Below, one piece after another: positions 30,310-43,192 of a stretch of DNA of 64,000 nt; the stretch's first letter is position 1; each line of letters begins with the position of its first letter. The position numbers and the translations under genes are program-made. The notes beneath the pieces were generated by a model. It had not been told where the DNA came from, made no database searches, and saw only the letters and a list, made by a program, of their open reading frames with translations. The stretch comes from Paralithodes platypus (taxonomy: Eukaryota; Arthropoda; Malacostraca; Decapoda; Lithodidae), in NCBI GenBank assembly GCA_032716605.1, contig CM064518.1, positions 42,675,925-42,739,924 on the forward strand, in the 5' to 3' direction.

Positions 30310-30314
<5 letters not shown>
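30095..30314. repeat. Probable dispersed element bounded by CCTCC-GGAGG hairpins
   Basis: ACCTCCTCCTACGCTGGCGG followed by AGGTATGCGCTCTACC at the left, and CCTCCTCCAACTTCACTGGC followed by AGAGGTAATA at the right, are similar imperfect hairpins framing about 200 bp. The GGCGGAGGTATGCGCTCTAC phrase is one I associate with dispersed repeats in marine invertebrates. The class is unknown. Confidence 0.45.

Positions 30315-30376
<62 letters not shown>
30313..30376. repeat. (AAT)n microsatellite
   Basis: About 20 AAT units with one interruption. Confidence 0.95.
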
Positions 30377-30379
<3 letters not shown>

Positions 30380-30590
30380 CACCAATAATGATATAAAGAG
30401 TTAGAGTTCTTCCCCCATCCCCTATCTAGTGTTTCCCGGTCTTCTCGCCAGGTGGCCAGACGCTGCCAATCCTATAAACAACACCCAGGTACCTTGCCTC
30501 CCATTTTCCGTGTGAGATTGCTTCGTTTTCTGAGTCATTACCCAGAACATCACTTCATAACCACAATGCTATTTTTTCCAGATATTTTTC
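30377..30590. other. Unique sequence
   Basis: Nothing recognised. Confidence 0.4.
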
Positions 30591-30595
30591 TTTAT

Positions 30596-30910
30596 TGGGA
30601 GAGGAGGAAGCCTAAACTGGTGTGGAGGGGGAGGGGGTAAGGTTGAATGGAGGAGGAGGAGGGGATCAGGAGGGAAGAAGGAAGGAGGGATAGGTGGAAG
30701 GGAGAGGGTGGGTTGGCTTGAGGGGGAGGGGATAGTAGGAGGAGGGGGGAAGGGGATGTAGGGAAGGGAGAACTGAGGGTACGTGAAAGGGAGAGAGATA
30801 TCTAGATGGAGCAGAAAGGGCAAGGGGATTGGGTGTAAGGCAGGGAGAGATCTGTGTAGAGGGGGAGAAAGTCTGGGAGTAGAGGACAGGGGGGTGGATG
30901 GAGGGGGGTG
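30596..30910. repeat. Polypurine (G/A) tract
   Basis: GGAGGGGGAGGGGG-type runs through 30615-30905; strong strand asymmetry and possible G-quadruplexes. Confidence 0.8.
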
Positions 30911-31466
30911 TTCAGGGATTTCGGTACGGTGTGATGTGTAGGGAGCCGTCTCTTAGCTTCTAGGGGTTTTGGGGATCTTTGTTTTTCTGTATTTCGCTCT
31001 TCCTATACACTGTTTTTAATTATATATATACAGTATATTTGTTTTATTTATATAGTGCTATCAGACCATTTACTAGAGCAGTCACTTTCCTTTGTATCTA
31101 CATTAATTAATGTTACTTATCTAATTTTAACGTCAGCAAGCGAATGGAATTTAAAATTAAGATTCACATACATATTTACCATGTTATTCCGCTTACAGTG
31201 CATATACCTAAATGCAATTATGCTAAGTGATTGTATAATACATAGAAGTAATATAACACATAAAATTAAAATAATCAAGCATACTGAAAACAGTAGGCAA
31301 TAAACTACAAAATGATCAGATAGTAATGTATGCAGGTATATTTATTATCCTTAGTAACACAGGGCAGCAATGCAGGCCCAATAGGTAAATCTTTTTAATT
31401 TGTACATCATCAACCCAGAAGGATCGGAAGGAAACTAGGCTCATTGCGTCGACTAAAATCTGGCTG
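30911..31466. other. AT-rich unique sequence
   Basis: A TA run with ACAGT at about 31022-31037; otherwise nothing recognised. Confidence 0.45.
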
Positions 31467-31846
31467 TTAAGGGAGCCCACCTCGTTTTTTCTCTCTTTCT
31501 CTTCCTCTCTCTCTTTGGCTTGTATCCATTCGGCCCCATTCAGCCTACTGTTTGAAGACGTTTATCCCCATTCAGGTGTCAATATTTTCCTGGCGAGCGG
31601 TAGCGAGTTAGCATATATATATTTTTTGTTTTGACAGCAAGCTAAATTTGTGCCTTTTTCGATAGAAAAATGTCTCCGGAGAAGCCGGATTTCTCCATAC
31701 AATACTGGCTCGCTATTGCTAGCCAGGAAGAAATCAACACCTGGATGGGGATAAACGTCTTAAAACAATTGGCTGAATGGGGCCAAATGGATACAAGCCA
31801 GAGAAAGAGAGAAAGGGAGAGAAAGAGAGAAAAAGCAGGTGACCCA
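31467..31846 (+). mobile_element. Family B foldback element, copy B4 (last bases lost)
   Basis: Starts TTAAGGGAGCCCACCTCG. Both arms and the core are present (TTTTTCGATAGAAAAA, CTCCGG-AGAAG-CCGG). It reaches GGTGACCC but then reads AGGGCGCC instead of CCCCTTAA, so the terminal TTAA is gone. Confidence 0.9.
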
Positions 31847-32360
31847 GGGCGCCATCTGGTATCCGTGGGCGTCATTAATTAGTAGGCCAGATTGGGGGGA
31901 TGTTTCTCGTCTGGATATTGTGTGGCATTTCGATAGTTGTTGATTACCGGTATGTGGGCACACACACGGAATATAGACAGTACTAGATGTGTGTGAATAT
32001 GTATTTTGTTTTGTGTGTTCATTGTTTTCTGTTGTGTTGTCCCTATTCTGGCTCTGTCTTGAGTCGGCCACCCCCTCCCCTAAAAAAAAAAAAAGGAAAA
32101 AGAGGAAAAAAACAAAACATTGGAAAAGTGGGGATTGGGCCTGAGTATATGGAATATATTAGAACTTTATATATTTATGTAGTCACAGGAAGAACAACAT
32201 ACGATTACAATGGTAGACAGATAAATAGAATAAAACGTAAAACAAAAAGGAATAAAAGTAACAAAAAAAAAGAAGACAGAGACAAATAAGAACATGAAGG
32301 GCTAGTAGATAGAAAAATATACATATTTTTAAAGAAAAATAGAAGAAGACCCGCAAATGA
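31847..32360. other. Unique sequence with an A-rich patch
   Basis: A12 run at about 32082-32093 and A/G-rich 32080-32290; no gene. Confidence 0.45.
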
Positions 32361-32676
32361 TTGAGAGAGAGAGAGAGCATCACCTCCTCCCCACCTTTGG
32401 TTGGCTCGTAAGTTTTCAAAATGAGAATAGAATGTCAGGGAGGTGCTGAGGTAGCCTCCCCCACCCCCCTCATTCTCTATCTTCTCTCTCGCTCTCTCTC
32501 TATATATATACAGTATATATTATTTCCGGGTCTTCTTCTATTTCTCGTTAAAAATATGTATATTTTTCTATCTACTATCCCTCCATTTTATTATTTGTCT
32601 CTCTGTCTTCCATTTCTTTGTTCCTTTTTGTTATTCTATTTATCTGTCTACCATTTTAATCATATGTTGTTCTTCC

Positions 32677-32729
<53 letters not shown>

Positions 32730-32787
32730 TCTTCCTTATTTCATTATTGTTAGTCCCTCATTTCTTCTCGCTCTTTCATTGCTCCCC

Positions 32788-32855
<68 letters not shown>

Positions 32856-33081
32856 TGTATGTTCGTTCTTTTTCATAATCCGTATCATATTCTACATCCA
32901 ATGTTTTCTCAGTTTAACTTTTCTATATTTCTTTCCGCCTCCCTCGCACATTACAATATATTGAATGCTTGCCCAAGGCTAAAAAAACAACAAGCGATAT
33001 CATTAATTGTAACCCCATTATTGTGTGTTAGTATATTATTTTGAATATATTAAGTTCTTTACACAGTCACACACACACAAA

Positions 33082-33124
<43 letters not shown>

Positions 33125-33125
33125 T
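32361..33125. repeat. Series of (CT)n microsatellites in pyrimidine-rich DNA
   Basis: GA at 32363-32378, CT at 32680-32725, 32792-32850 and 33086-33118, with C/T-biased sequence between. Two stretches (32342-32420 and 32520-32640) share words in inverse orientation (AAATATGTATATTTTTCTAT, TCTTCTTCTATTT), suggesting a small inverted duplication. Confidence 0.7.
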
Positions 33126-33417
33126 CGCTTTCAATTCTTTTTCTGTTGTTTCTTTTCTCCTACACAGCCCTCCCCTTCTTTCCACGCAATTTTTTTTTAC
33201 TTTTTCGATTTTAAATCCTCGTTTGCCCTTCCTATCTCACTTTATGCATTATACAGTTCTCCATTGTTCTCACTCTCTCATTTTCTGTATCAATTAATTT
33301 ATTATCACGTTATTTATCCTGTTCATTCATTCGTTCACTCTCTTTATTAATTTCAGCTCAAGTGGATGTACTCGAAGAATATATTTAAACTAATTATTAA
33401 TTATATACTTCAGTTAT

Positions 33418-33418
<1 letters not shown>
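33126..33418. other. Pyrimidine-rich unique sequence
   Basis: No gene recognised. Confidence 0.4.
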
Positions 33419-33496
<78 letters not shown>

Positions 33497-33800
33497 CCGA
33501 GTCTCCATTTTCTCTGCCCTGCCTTTACTCGACTGGTTTTCTTCATCTCTCTCTCTCTCTCTATCTCTCACACACACTCACACAAACACACACACTCACA
33601 CTCACACACACACACACACACACACACACATCCAGCGTCTGATTCTCGAAATTGGTGTTTTATTTCCAGGCAAAAATTTCCTAATTCCCCCAGAGACTCA
33701 TAGCTGGAGATTTGAACTGTACGTGTGTGTGTACGTGAGGGTTTGTCTGTGTGTACGTGTGTGTGTGTGTGTGTGTGTGTGTACTTGCGTGTCTGTGTGA
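33419..33800. repeat. (CT)n, (CA)n and (GT)n microsatellites
   Basis: CT at 33419-33491 and 33546-33570, CA at 33570-33630, GT at 33723-33782. Confidence 0.9.
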
Positions 33801-33969
33801 ATGTGTATGTTCTTACTATTGTTGCGATTCATTGTATATTCATCTGTTTGTTTGATTAAAAGTTCATTTCTGTGATTAGGTATATTTAAGGCTCAATATG
33901 TATTTATTATGTAAATATTATGTATATAACTTATTGATAATTTTTAAAGGGACAAGACTGCAAAACTCT
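33801..33969. other. AT-rich unique sequence
   Basis: Nothing recognised. Confidence 0.4.
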
Positions 33970-34560
33970 CAATATCAACTAAATTACGACTGACCTAACT
34001 TTACCTAGCATAGTCTAACCTACTCTATGTTAACTTTACATAAATTACCCCACCCTAAGCTAACTTAAGTTGATCCATTCTAATTTAAGTTAACAATTTT
34101 GCTTAGCTTATCATTAGATTATCAGATAAGTCATGAATTTGGCTAGGTTATATTAGATTAGGTTAGGTTATAGAATCCGAAGAGTTGCAATCATGGATTT
34201 ATCTATGCAATCACCTATTCACTGCTTATGAAAATATATACTTAAAAGTAAGTTAGAAGCTTAATCCTTCTGATTTTTTCCTAGAGTTTATTATATCACG
34301 AATTTATCTATCTGTTTATAAAAACATATACATCAGAGTAAGTTTATCTGATTTGTTTAATATATACCGGTACTGTATATATAATTATATACTGTATATA
34401 AATCTATCTTTGCAATCACCTATCCACTTCATATAAAAACATATACTTCAGAGTAAGTTAGGAGTTTATGAACCTTTCTGATTTGTTCACAGAGTTTATT
34501 CAGAGTAAGTTAGGAGTATATTAAACTTTCTGATTTTTTCGTAGAGTATATTTGCTAGCC
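33970..34560. repeat. CCTAAC/GTTAGG-rich patches and a decayed tandem array
   Basis: 33990-34080 is rich in CCTAAC-like words and 34138-34175 in TTAGGTTA-like words (opposite strands). From 34200 a degenerate unit recurs: GCAATCACCTAT-CAC, AAAACATATACTTCAGAGTA, AGTTAGGAGTTTAT and TTTCTGATTTTTTC-TAGAG. Confidence 0.6.
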
Positions 34561-34636
34561 TTGGTTGAAGAATTCGGCGGGCAACAATGATGAGTGGAGG
34601 AGAACGCCCGGTATCTGAGGCATGCAATAAACCTTC

Positions 34637-34826
34637 TAAATGACCTCACCATCAGGGGAATAATGACCTCACCATCAGGGGAATAATGACCTCACCATCA
34701 GGGGAATAATGACCTCACCATCAGGGGAATAATGACCTCACCATCAGGGGAATAATGACCTCACCATCAGGGGAATAATGACCTCACCATCAGGGGAATA
34801 ATGACCTCACCATCAGGGGAATAATG
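34637..34826. repeat. 23-bp minisatellite, eight copies
   Basis: AATAATGACCTCACCATCAG plus GGG, copies essentially identical, so recently expanded. Confidence 0.97.
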
Positions 34827-35004
34827 TTGCTGGTTATTAAATATTGACCCCGTCCAGTATTTAGACGGGTTTTGGATATTACTGGTGGGGGCTTTGTGTA
34901 TTATGTTATTATAATATGAGATTGCTTGTTGGTTAGCCCATTGTCGTGTCCGCTTATTAGTTTTGTAACTTTGCATTAATAGAAAACAATATCCATATAC
35001 ATGC

Positions 35005-35502
<498 letters not shown>

Positions 35503-35589
<87 letters not shown>
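35503..35589. repeat. (GA)n microsatellite
   Basis: About 43 uninterrupted GA units. Confidence 0.97.
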
Positions 35590-35592
<3 letters not shown>

Positions 35593-35699
35593 ACAAGGAT
35601 TTATGTATACACGTACGGTATATACAGCATTATACCTGAAATATGCATGGCTCAAATGGAATTGATAGTGACTGAAGTGAAAGAGCAACTTTGCTTAAT

Positions 35700-35948
35700 T
35701 TTGATGAACAAATCTGATTGAAGACTATAAAACCTAAGCTGATTGTGTGATAAATATAAAAATAAATATGGTAAACGATGATAAAGTAGGACAAGTAAAC
35801 ATGAAAACGATAAACCTAAGGTGAATCTATTATATATAAAATGAAATGATACAATAGGAAAAGTTCAAATTAAGACATTACACCTCAGCTGATTCTGTGA
35901 TACATAAACACAATCATTATAATACACGATGACACAGTAGGAAAAGGT
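35700..35948. repeat. Decayed tandem repeat, about 95-bp units
   Basis: Three diverged copies with AAACCTAAG-TGA, TGTGATA-ATA-A, AAACGATGATA-AGTAGGACAA-like words. Confidence 0.55.
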
Positions 35949-36165
35949 GAACAACCCTGACGAAGAAAGTGCCGGCATAAAAGAAGGGTGAAAGAAGGAA
36001 AGTGGAGAACCCTTGGGAAGTGAGTGATTCATACGCCGGAGAGATTGGCTGAGGGGGGAAGGAAATCGGGCTGAAAATAAAAGAAGACGGAAAATGCAGA
36101 CTGGTGCGGAGCGGCGCCTTCCTCATTCTACGGCATTATTGAAACTACGGAGTCGGAAATATAGA

Positions 36166-36277
36166 AATAATAATAATAATAATAATATTAATGATAATAA
36201 TAATAATAATGATAAAATAATAGTAATACAATGAATAATATTATTAATATTAATAATAATAACAGTAATACAAATAC

Positions 36278-36318
<41 letters not shown>

Positions 36319-36320
36319 TT
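36166..36320. repeat. (AAT)n-rich tract
   Basis: Interrupted AAT/ATT triplets. Confidence 0.9.
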
Positions 36321-36890
36321 ACAAATCTAATTGGGTATTAAAAACTCTAAAGAATAATTAAAGTTAAATGTAAGCTACATAAATATCATATGATTGGATG
36401 CTAGAATAAACGTAAGAAACTAATGGACTCAAGGTGGATACTAATAAAAAACATCATATTATTATCGACATATCATCAAAGTAAAAACAAGCACTATGTC
36501 TTCAAAGATGAGAAAACCATCTGTTATTATCATACACATGCTGGAGGCAAACAAAGCATCATATATTACTGCACAGAAGATGGATGCAAGGAGACAATGC
36601 CAAAACACCTATACAGAAGAGTAAGTGCCTCGAGCAAAAATCACAATAGAAGCAAGGACAAATAATCATCTACAATTTGACACTAGAGGGAGATGAGAAA
36701 AACATTATATATCACTGCACAATAGATAGATGCAAGTATAAAGGCAGAAAAACACCTATACAACAGAGTAATTGACAGGAGCGAGAGACGAGCAAAACAT
36801 CATTTACCCCCACGCATAAGATGGAGGCAAGTGGAAGGGAAAACAAAGTATATAAAACACCTATACGGCCGAGAGTAAGTAAGACGAGAC
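36321..36890. repeat. AT-rich start, then decayed tandem repeat of about 110-bp units
   Basis: From about 36470, three diverged copies with AAACATCATAT-AT-ACTGCACA, GATGGATGCAAG, AAACACCTATACA and AGAGTAAGT. The 80-residue open frame at 36423 lies over the first unit and is probably not a gene. Confidence 0.55.
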
Positions 36891-36959
36891 CAAAACACAA
36901 CACCATTCTCCCAGCTGACCACGAAAACAAGTCACTCACAATCAGGGGAGATAGCCGTG

Positions 36960-37300
36960 TGATGGTGGTGGTGGTGGATAGGTGGATTTATTACTGGGTC
37001 TTGGGTAGCTTCATAGTGGCTCGAGAAACACCTGCCTTTTACGGTGCATCTTCGCCACTTTGGCACCTGTTTTTATGGTGCATCTCTACCACTTAGGCAC
37101 CTGTTTTATGGTGCATCTTTACCACTTACTCACCAACTGTTATGGTGTATCCTTACCGCTTAGGAACCTGTTTTTTGGTGTATATTTTCCATTAAGGTAC
37201 CTACTGGTATTGTGCATTTTTGCCACTTGGGTACCTGATTTATGATGTATATTTACTATTTAGGCACCTACTGTTCTGGTGTACTTACCCCACTTAAGGT
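36960..37300. repeat. Diverged 39-bp minisatellite
   Basis: From about 37022, about seven units follow the pattern CACTTAGGCACCTGTTTTAT plus GGTGCATCTTTAC, with growing divergence to the right; 36961-36980 has a (GGT)n tract. Confidence 0.8.
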
Positions 37301-37708
37301 AATACTGTGGTGGTATCCATTTTGCTGGTTCTTTTTTCCGTATATTTTCGCTCCTTAGATATTAGTATATTGCCTTCATTTATTAAACTGTTCTTGCATT
37401 TTGCACAGTCTTAGGTAAAGGTGTAGTTCTGCTGCCTTTCTAAAATTTCTTTTTCGCACTTCGTTTCTTTTGAGTACGTTATTTCCGTGTATTCAACAGT
37501 TTCAGCGTAGAGAAAAAAATCCTGCATATATAATACGTACCGGTAAATAACAGTGATGACTCATACCCATGCTACACGAGCATTTATTTTAACTCGTCCT
37601 CGGCACCTTAAGTAACTCTGTCGTGAGATAAACACATGTGTTTTTTTCATACAGTTTACGCCTTATGAAAAGTAAAGATTGTATGAGACTGCTGTATGAG
37701 TTTATTTC
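37301..37708. other. AT-rich unique sequence
   Basis: No gene recognised. Confidence 0.45.
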
Positions 37709-37917
37709 AATAACCCATTCAGTACGGGTGTAATCCTTTTCATTTTACTCTGGCTTCTATTAGACGATTGTATTCAGTTGTAACAGGACCTCTAGCAATT
37801 AACAGGCTTCGAACTATCTCACTTAACCAATTTTATTACCACAGATCCTTCCTTAACTGCAAAATATCGTCTAAATATGCCTAGAAAAAAAAACATCGCC
37901 GGTATAGAAGAGGTTAA
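37709..37917 (-). mobile_element. Family D MITE, copy D3
   Basis: From AATAACCCATTCAGTACGGG to ACATCGCCGGTATAGAAGAG plus GTTAA. The interior carries TAGCAATTAACAGGCTTCGA, the inverse of D1's matching segment, so the copy is reversed relative to D1. 209 bp. Confidence 0.7.
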
Positions 37918-38153
37918 GGGAGTACTGACAACATATGGGATTAAACCTTTCCAATAAAATTACACATTATTTTCACAATATATTCTACGGTTATAGAGTA
38001 GTATTCACCTCAGTTAGGACATATAAACATGAAATTAATCAAATCAACCTATGTTAACCTTTTTACCTGAGCAAAGCATTTCCTAGCTTAAAAACAAATG
38101 TGTCTGAAAATAGCTAAACAAATATTCTGTAGTTCGCAGTGTAAAAGCAAAGA

Positions 38154-38290
38154 TTAAGGGATTATTGAGTTGGTATTGGTTTTCGCTCTCATTTAGCCCT
38201 TATAAGATGACTATGTTCATTAAAATAGGTCTAAACATAAGGGAGAAAGGGGTAAAAAGAAAATCCCTCAAGTGGAAATCTCCCCTTGAA
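38154..38290 (+). mobile_element. Family A deletion derivative, A5
   Basis: TTAAGGGATT at the left, then TTTTCGCTCTCATTTAGCCC, a stretch of unrelated sequence, GTCTAAACATAAGGGAGAAAGG and AAATCCCTCAAGTGGAAATC with a final TCCCCTTGA. Only both outer termini remain; the core hairpins are deleted. Confidence 0.6.
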
Positions 38291-38639
38291 GAGATGGGTC
38301 AGTAATGTTAGATTGTATATTTGTTTAATTAAGCATTGCAATGTATACAATTAGACCAAAATTATCAAATTTATCAATCAATCAAAAAAACAAAGCTACC
38401 CAACTGATGATATAAATAGGAAACTGTGTAAGTGCCAATCCAGATAATACAAAATATCTGATGCTTCCTCCCCAGCCCCACAATAAAACCCTCTTTTTCG
38501 GAATTGAATTTTTTTTACCCGATTCGTAATTTTGCTGGTCCGCCAAAATCTAATACCGGGAAACAGTCTGCGGGCCGGGCAAGCTGCGGCGGTATTATCA
38601 GAGAAATTTTCACTGCTACGAGAATTTAATAATGCCCAG
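38291..38639. other. Unique sequence
   Basis: The minus-strand 101-residue open frame (38396-38701) has no recognised domain. Confidence 0.35.
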
Positions 38640-39290
38640 ACGACGAGGAGGCTGCCGCAAAACCCGCTGAAAATCTGAGGAGAATTCACCGACGACTCCA
38701 CTGGCTAAAAATCTGAGCAAAATTAACAGAAACTCCAAGATATTTGAAGGGGAATTAACAGATGACTTGCGGTCTAAATAGTGGCAGAAACGTACCGAGA
38801 TCATGAATCCCTGGAGAAGTGAGGTGCAAAATACGAAGAATATTTGGGCAAACATAGCCAAAAGAATATTAGCAGAATATTTGACCTGTTAAGATTCTGA
38901 AATATATTAAACTCGATAACTCGAAGGCATCTGAGACGAATTAGCAAGCGACTCATTCTCCAACTAATCTCACCAGAATCGGTAGAAACACGGAGATTTC
39001 CGATGGGAATTAACAAGAGTTGTTTTATCAGTATTAGATATGTCCAGATATAATATCCGGATATCTGAGCAAAATGTTTGTAGACAATATACTGTATATA
39101 CCTGAGCACGAATAATCAAAAGGTTGTAAAGAAAGGATTCACAGTTATTATAAAAACAAACAAACCTAGAAGACTACGAAGCTGAAGTTATTGATAGTGT
39201 ATGAATCAAATTAACATTAACTCGAAAGTATATGAAGCGAAAGTAACAAAAGACTCGAAGACATCAGAGTTTATTAAAAAAAAGAAAAAA
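38640..39290. repeat. Decayed tandem repeat (ATCTGAG-CAAAATTAACAG words)
   Basis: Words such as AAATCTGAG-A-AATT, GAATTAACAGATGACT, CTCGAAGGCATCTGAG recur irregularly every 60-80 bp, suggesting an old tandem array. Confidence 0.4.
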
Positions 39291-39807
39291 AAAAAATCAA
39301 GTGGTCTTAACAATAACATGTTCCCGGGAGAAGAGCATAGGCAAGCATTTGGGAAGAAGTCATCGAATTAAGACAGTGGGAGGGCAATCAGTGCCGGGAG
39401 ATAATTATATGAAATACCCACCACCTGGCCCACCTGGGAACAGGCTCTGACCATAAATAGTCCAAAGCACACTGGGAAAGTTGGTACAGGTAAAATCAAT
39501 AGTTCGTCGACAACCTCACTAAATAGCTTTTTAATTAGTATCGCGTTTCCTTGACAGTACGGATTTGCGATATTTGACCCTTGCATGGTAACGCTTAGTA
39601 ATATTTGCCCCCTTGGATCTTATTATCACCTGGCCTCGTAGCTGGTACACAACTTTATGATACACTTGAGACAGTGAACAAGAATTGAGAGAAAACACTG
39701 ACTTGGAGAATGTAGGTCAAGAAAATATTTAAACATGTTATATCAGCGAGCTATAAACGTTTAATAGAATGTGTACCGCCTATCACTGCCGGAGAGCGTA
39801 TCTATTC
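39291..39807. other. Unique sequence
   Basis: 39380-39480 has a GC-richer patch (CCCACCTGGGAACAGGCTCT) but no supported exon. Confidence 0.35.
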
Positions 39808-39920
39808 GTAAAATATTAATATAAATATTAATATTAATAATAATAACAATAACAATAATAATTATAATAATAATAATACAAATAATAATAATAATATAAA
39901 TAATAATAATAATAATCGGT
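39808..39920. repeat. (AAT)n-rich tract
   Basis: AAT, ATA and AAC triplets. Confidence 0.9.
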
Positions 39921-40259
39921 TTAATATGTGCCCTCTTGGATGATACTGATCCTGAGTTGAGAAGTTGAAGTGTGTATTGCTGGGGATATGTATCATTTAA
40001 ACTTGATAATCTTAACCTCTTGAGTATCAATATCAATTAGTAACCATTTATTAGACATTATGCAGAAAATTTGCTACTCCTGGATGGTAACGATTCGTGA
40101 AATTCGTGGCTTCGACTCTTGGCCCATAAAGTCGTGGATGAGAAGCTGGAGTGCCACATTCTGCTGAGGTGGCCCCGATGCCTCACACCAGTGCCACCTT
40201 CCTAATGGAGATTCACGACCGCTACCCTTCCCAGAGTATTTCCTCACGTCTTGGCACTC

Positions 40260-40261
<2 letters not shown>
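39921..40261. other. Unique sequence with a GC-richer patch
   Basis: 40140-40258 is open in one plus frame (CCTCACACCAGTGCCACC) but has no convincing splice sites or domain. Confidence 0.3.

Positions 40262-40330
<69 letters not shown>
40262..40330. repeat. (CT)n microsatellite
   Basis: About 34 CT units. Confidence 0.97.
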
Positions 40331-40333
<3 letters not shown>

Positions 40334-40815
40334 GATCTCTTCCATATCCTGCAAGTTATAAGGCCTTGAATATATATATTCACTTTAAGTAATATGTCTC
40401 AATTGATCCTTCACACATTATCCCTCGAATACATCCTTAAAGTAGTATTGTTTGTTTTTTATTGTTTTTTTTTTACATTTGTTTTAATATTATTTACATG
40501 TTATACATAATCACTTCTGAAATATGTATGACAAAGTATGTTTTCTATACATATTCCACACTTACTCAATTACAAAAGAACCCTAGCCCTGTTGATGAAT
40601 TATGTACGGTATGTAGGATTGATATGATTTCAAAAATGAAAATAACAAATGGAAATAAGTCAACTCGGCATTAATATAGAGATGGAGTGACGTTTGTATA
40701 TATTTACGCAAGGAAAAACACAATAGCACACACAAACACACACACACACACATACACACACACACACAAACCAATCAAAATACACACACACACACACACA
40801 CATCACACGCGCGCC
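40331..40815. other. AT-rich sequence ending in (CA)n
   Basis: CA repeats at about 40726-40803. Confidence 0.6.
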
Positions 40816-40916
40816 CGAAATAAGAAATTACCCACCAAGCTTCATTGGGTGGCTTCTTGTCACTCAGTCAACCCGAGAGAGACACCCAACGAGAGATAAG
40901 AGAGATAAAGATGGCC

Positions 40917-41060
40917 TGTTGGAGGTGGTGGAGAAGAAGGTGGTGGGGGTGGGGGTGGAGGTGGTGGAGAAGGAGGTGGTGGGGGTGGAGGTGGAGGAGA
41001 AGGAGGTGGTGGGGGTGGGGCTGGAGGTGTTGTGGTGGGGGTGGAGGTGGTTGTCAGGGT
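40917..41060. repeat. (GGT/GGA)n G-rich minisatellite
   Basis: GGTGGTGGGGGTGGAGGTGG-type units. The four-G runs make quadruplex formation on this strand likely. The Trp/Arg/Gly-rich frame is a by-product. Confidence 0.85.
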
Positions 41061-41149
41061 GTTGTTATAGGTGGCGCTGATATCAAGTTAAAGTTTTACA
41101 TATTGACCACACGAGAAAAATATACTGACATACACTTACATAGAGCAAA

Positions 41150-41180
<31 letters not shown>

Positions 41181-41391
41181 TACCAATAACAAAAACATAC
41201 CATTGGAAAAAAACAGACACATATCATTAGGCTACCTCTAGTATCACTCAGATACTCAACCTGAGGGAGTGGTGGGTGTCAGGGTGACCTTATCTGTGGC
41301 CCTAATTATTGGCACACACACAAGCGCACACATACACACACACACTCACACCAAAATAAACACCCCTCCTGTCACTCACTCAACCTCTGTG

Positions 41392-41427
<36 letters not shown>

Positions 41428-41600
41428 AGTGGAGTAGGTGGGTGTCCTTATCTGCGCCACTGTATATGGGCCCTGATACTGTACACTCCCACATCATTCC
41501 CAGCCCACTCTCTCACACATTTGCATACAACTTTGCGAGCTAATTATACTGTATAAGCGAGGTGGGGGAGGGGGGAGGGGGGGGGGGGGGGCTTCTTGGA
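41061..41600. repeat. (CA)n, poly(A) and poly(G) tracts in unique sequence
   Basis: CA at 41155-41180 and 41314-41345, A30 at 41396-41425, G-rich run at 41564-41591. Confidence 0.75.
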
Positions 41601-41708
41601 GGCTTTACAGAGGTATGTAATAATGTGGATATCTAAACTTTTAGCTGATTCGCATGAACACATTTATTATAATGTACACTACCTTCTCTGCAGATATTCT
41701 TAGGTAGC

Positions 41709-41871
<163 letters not shown>

Positions 41872-41979
41872 CACACCTAGGCGGCAAAGCTCCAGGTATA
41901 CCTCCTCTAATTTCCCCCGAGGCTTAACAATATTATCACAGCTCTATATAATCCAGGTCCGGGCCTCCCTCCAGTAGCA

Positions 41980-42260
41980 TAAGGTATTGTGTTCTGTTTC
42001 TGGTTCTGCTACGGTCTGTGTTCGGTTTCTCGTGAGTTCTTGTGTGTTGTTTCTCGTGTGTTCTGTGTTCTGTTTCTCGTGTGTTCTGTGTTCTGATTCA
42101 CGTGAATTCTGTGCTTTGTTTCTCGTGTGTTCTGTGTTATATTTATCATGTGTTCTGTGTTATATTTATCGTGTGTTCTGTGTTTTGTGTCTCATGTGCT
42201 CTGTGTGTACGTTGTGTAATATGTTTGTCTGTGTTCTGTTCTACCAGCTCGTGTTGTATT
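41980..42260. repeat. TTCTGTGTTCTG-type degenerate minisatellite
   Basis: Units near 27 bp containing TTTCTCGTGTGTTCTGTGTT. The Cys/Val/Phe-rich open frames are periodicity artefacts. Confidence 0.8.
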
Positions 42261-42454
42261 TGTTTCCCCTTATCCATGGTTGTCTCTGTTGTGTTCTGTA
42301 TATTCCCATTGGTTTCAGTTCCCCCCGAAGCTTAAAAATAATATCACAGCTTTATATAATCGAGTATGAAAAGTGCTTGCATGTTGTGGGTCCCTATAAC
42401 ACGAGTACTGTCATCTGTTTATGCTGTCTTCATGGTGTGTTCTGGCTTGAATGA

Positions 42455-42519
<65 letters not shown>

Positions 42520-42900
42520 CCGTTTGTCTATACTGTATTCGTACTTTATCAATCATATTTATCTTACCTAATTATATCATCTCTATCATACAATACTATC
42601 CTATGCCTTTGAGTGTAATGCAGCAAGATTATACAGATTCACATGTAATAATCGTACTAATATTGTTACAAGAGAGTTATTTATACATCCCCAACCTTTG
42701 ACATCATAATACTTTTCCCCATTCAATTCCACTCAGATAATATCCCTGTTTGTTATTAGTCTGCATTATGGGGATTATGTTAGTGTAATCTGTCCTTTTT
42801 TTGCTCGTCTCACAGATTCAAATCGCTAATTTAATTTCCCCTTTCGTATCAATCGTCATTATATCCCGTTTTCTTCGTGTTCCTGGAATTCACCGTGTCT
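42261..42900. other. Unique sequence with (TA)n
   Basis: TA/TTTA repeats at 42457-42518. Short words (CCCCCGAAGCTTAA-AATA-TATCACAGC) near 42321 recur at about 41917, hinting at a small duplication. Confidence 0.5.
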
Positions 42901-42904
42901 CTGA

Positions 42905-43030
42905 TTCTGTTTGTGTGTCTGTTTGCCAATATGTCTGTTTGTTGGTGTGTCTGTTTGCCAATATGTCTGTTTGTGTGTCTGTTTGCCAATATGTCTGTTT
43001 GTGTGTCTGTTTGCCAATATGTCTGTTTGT
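42905..43030. repeat. 28-bp minisatellite, four copies
   Basis: Unit TTTGCCAATATGTCTGTTTG plus TGTGTCTG. Confidence 0.9.
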
Positions 43031-43120
43031 TTGACTGTACTCCTCCTTTTCCCTGTTTGCCTGGCTAATTACGGTTTATCCATTATGCTATCAGTCTCTC
43101 CCATTTATTTGTTTACTTAT

Positions 43121-43126
<6 letters not shown>

Positions 43127-43191
<65 letters not shown>
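43127..43191. repeat. (CT)n microsatellite
   Basis: About 32 CT units. Confidence 0.97.

Positions 43192-43192
<1 letters not shown>

Noticed and set aside
33990..34175. Interstitial arthropod telomere (TTAGG)n
   Set aside because: Only scattered TTAGGTTA/CCTAAC words, not a tandem TTAGG run.
40917..41060. Gly/Trp/Arg-rich protein
   Set aside because: Composition effect of (GGT/GGA)n.
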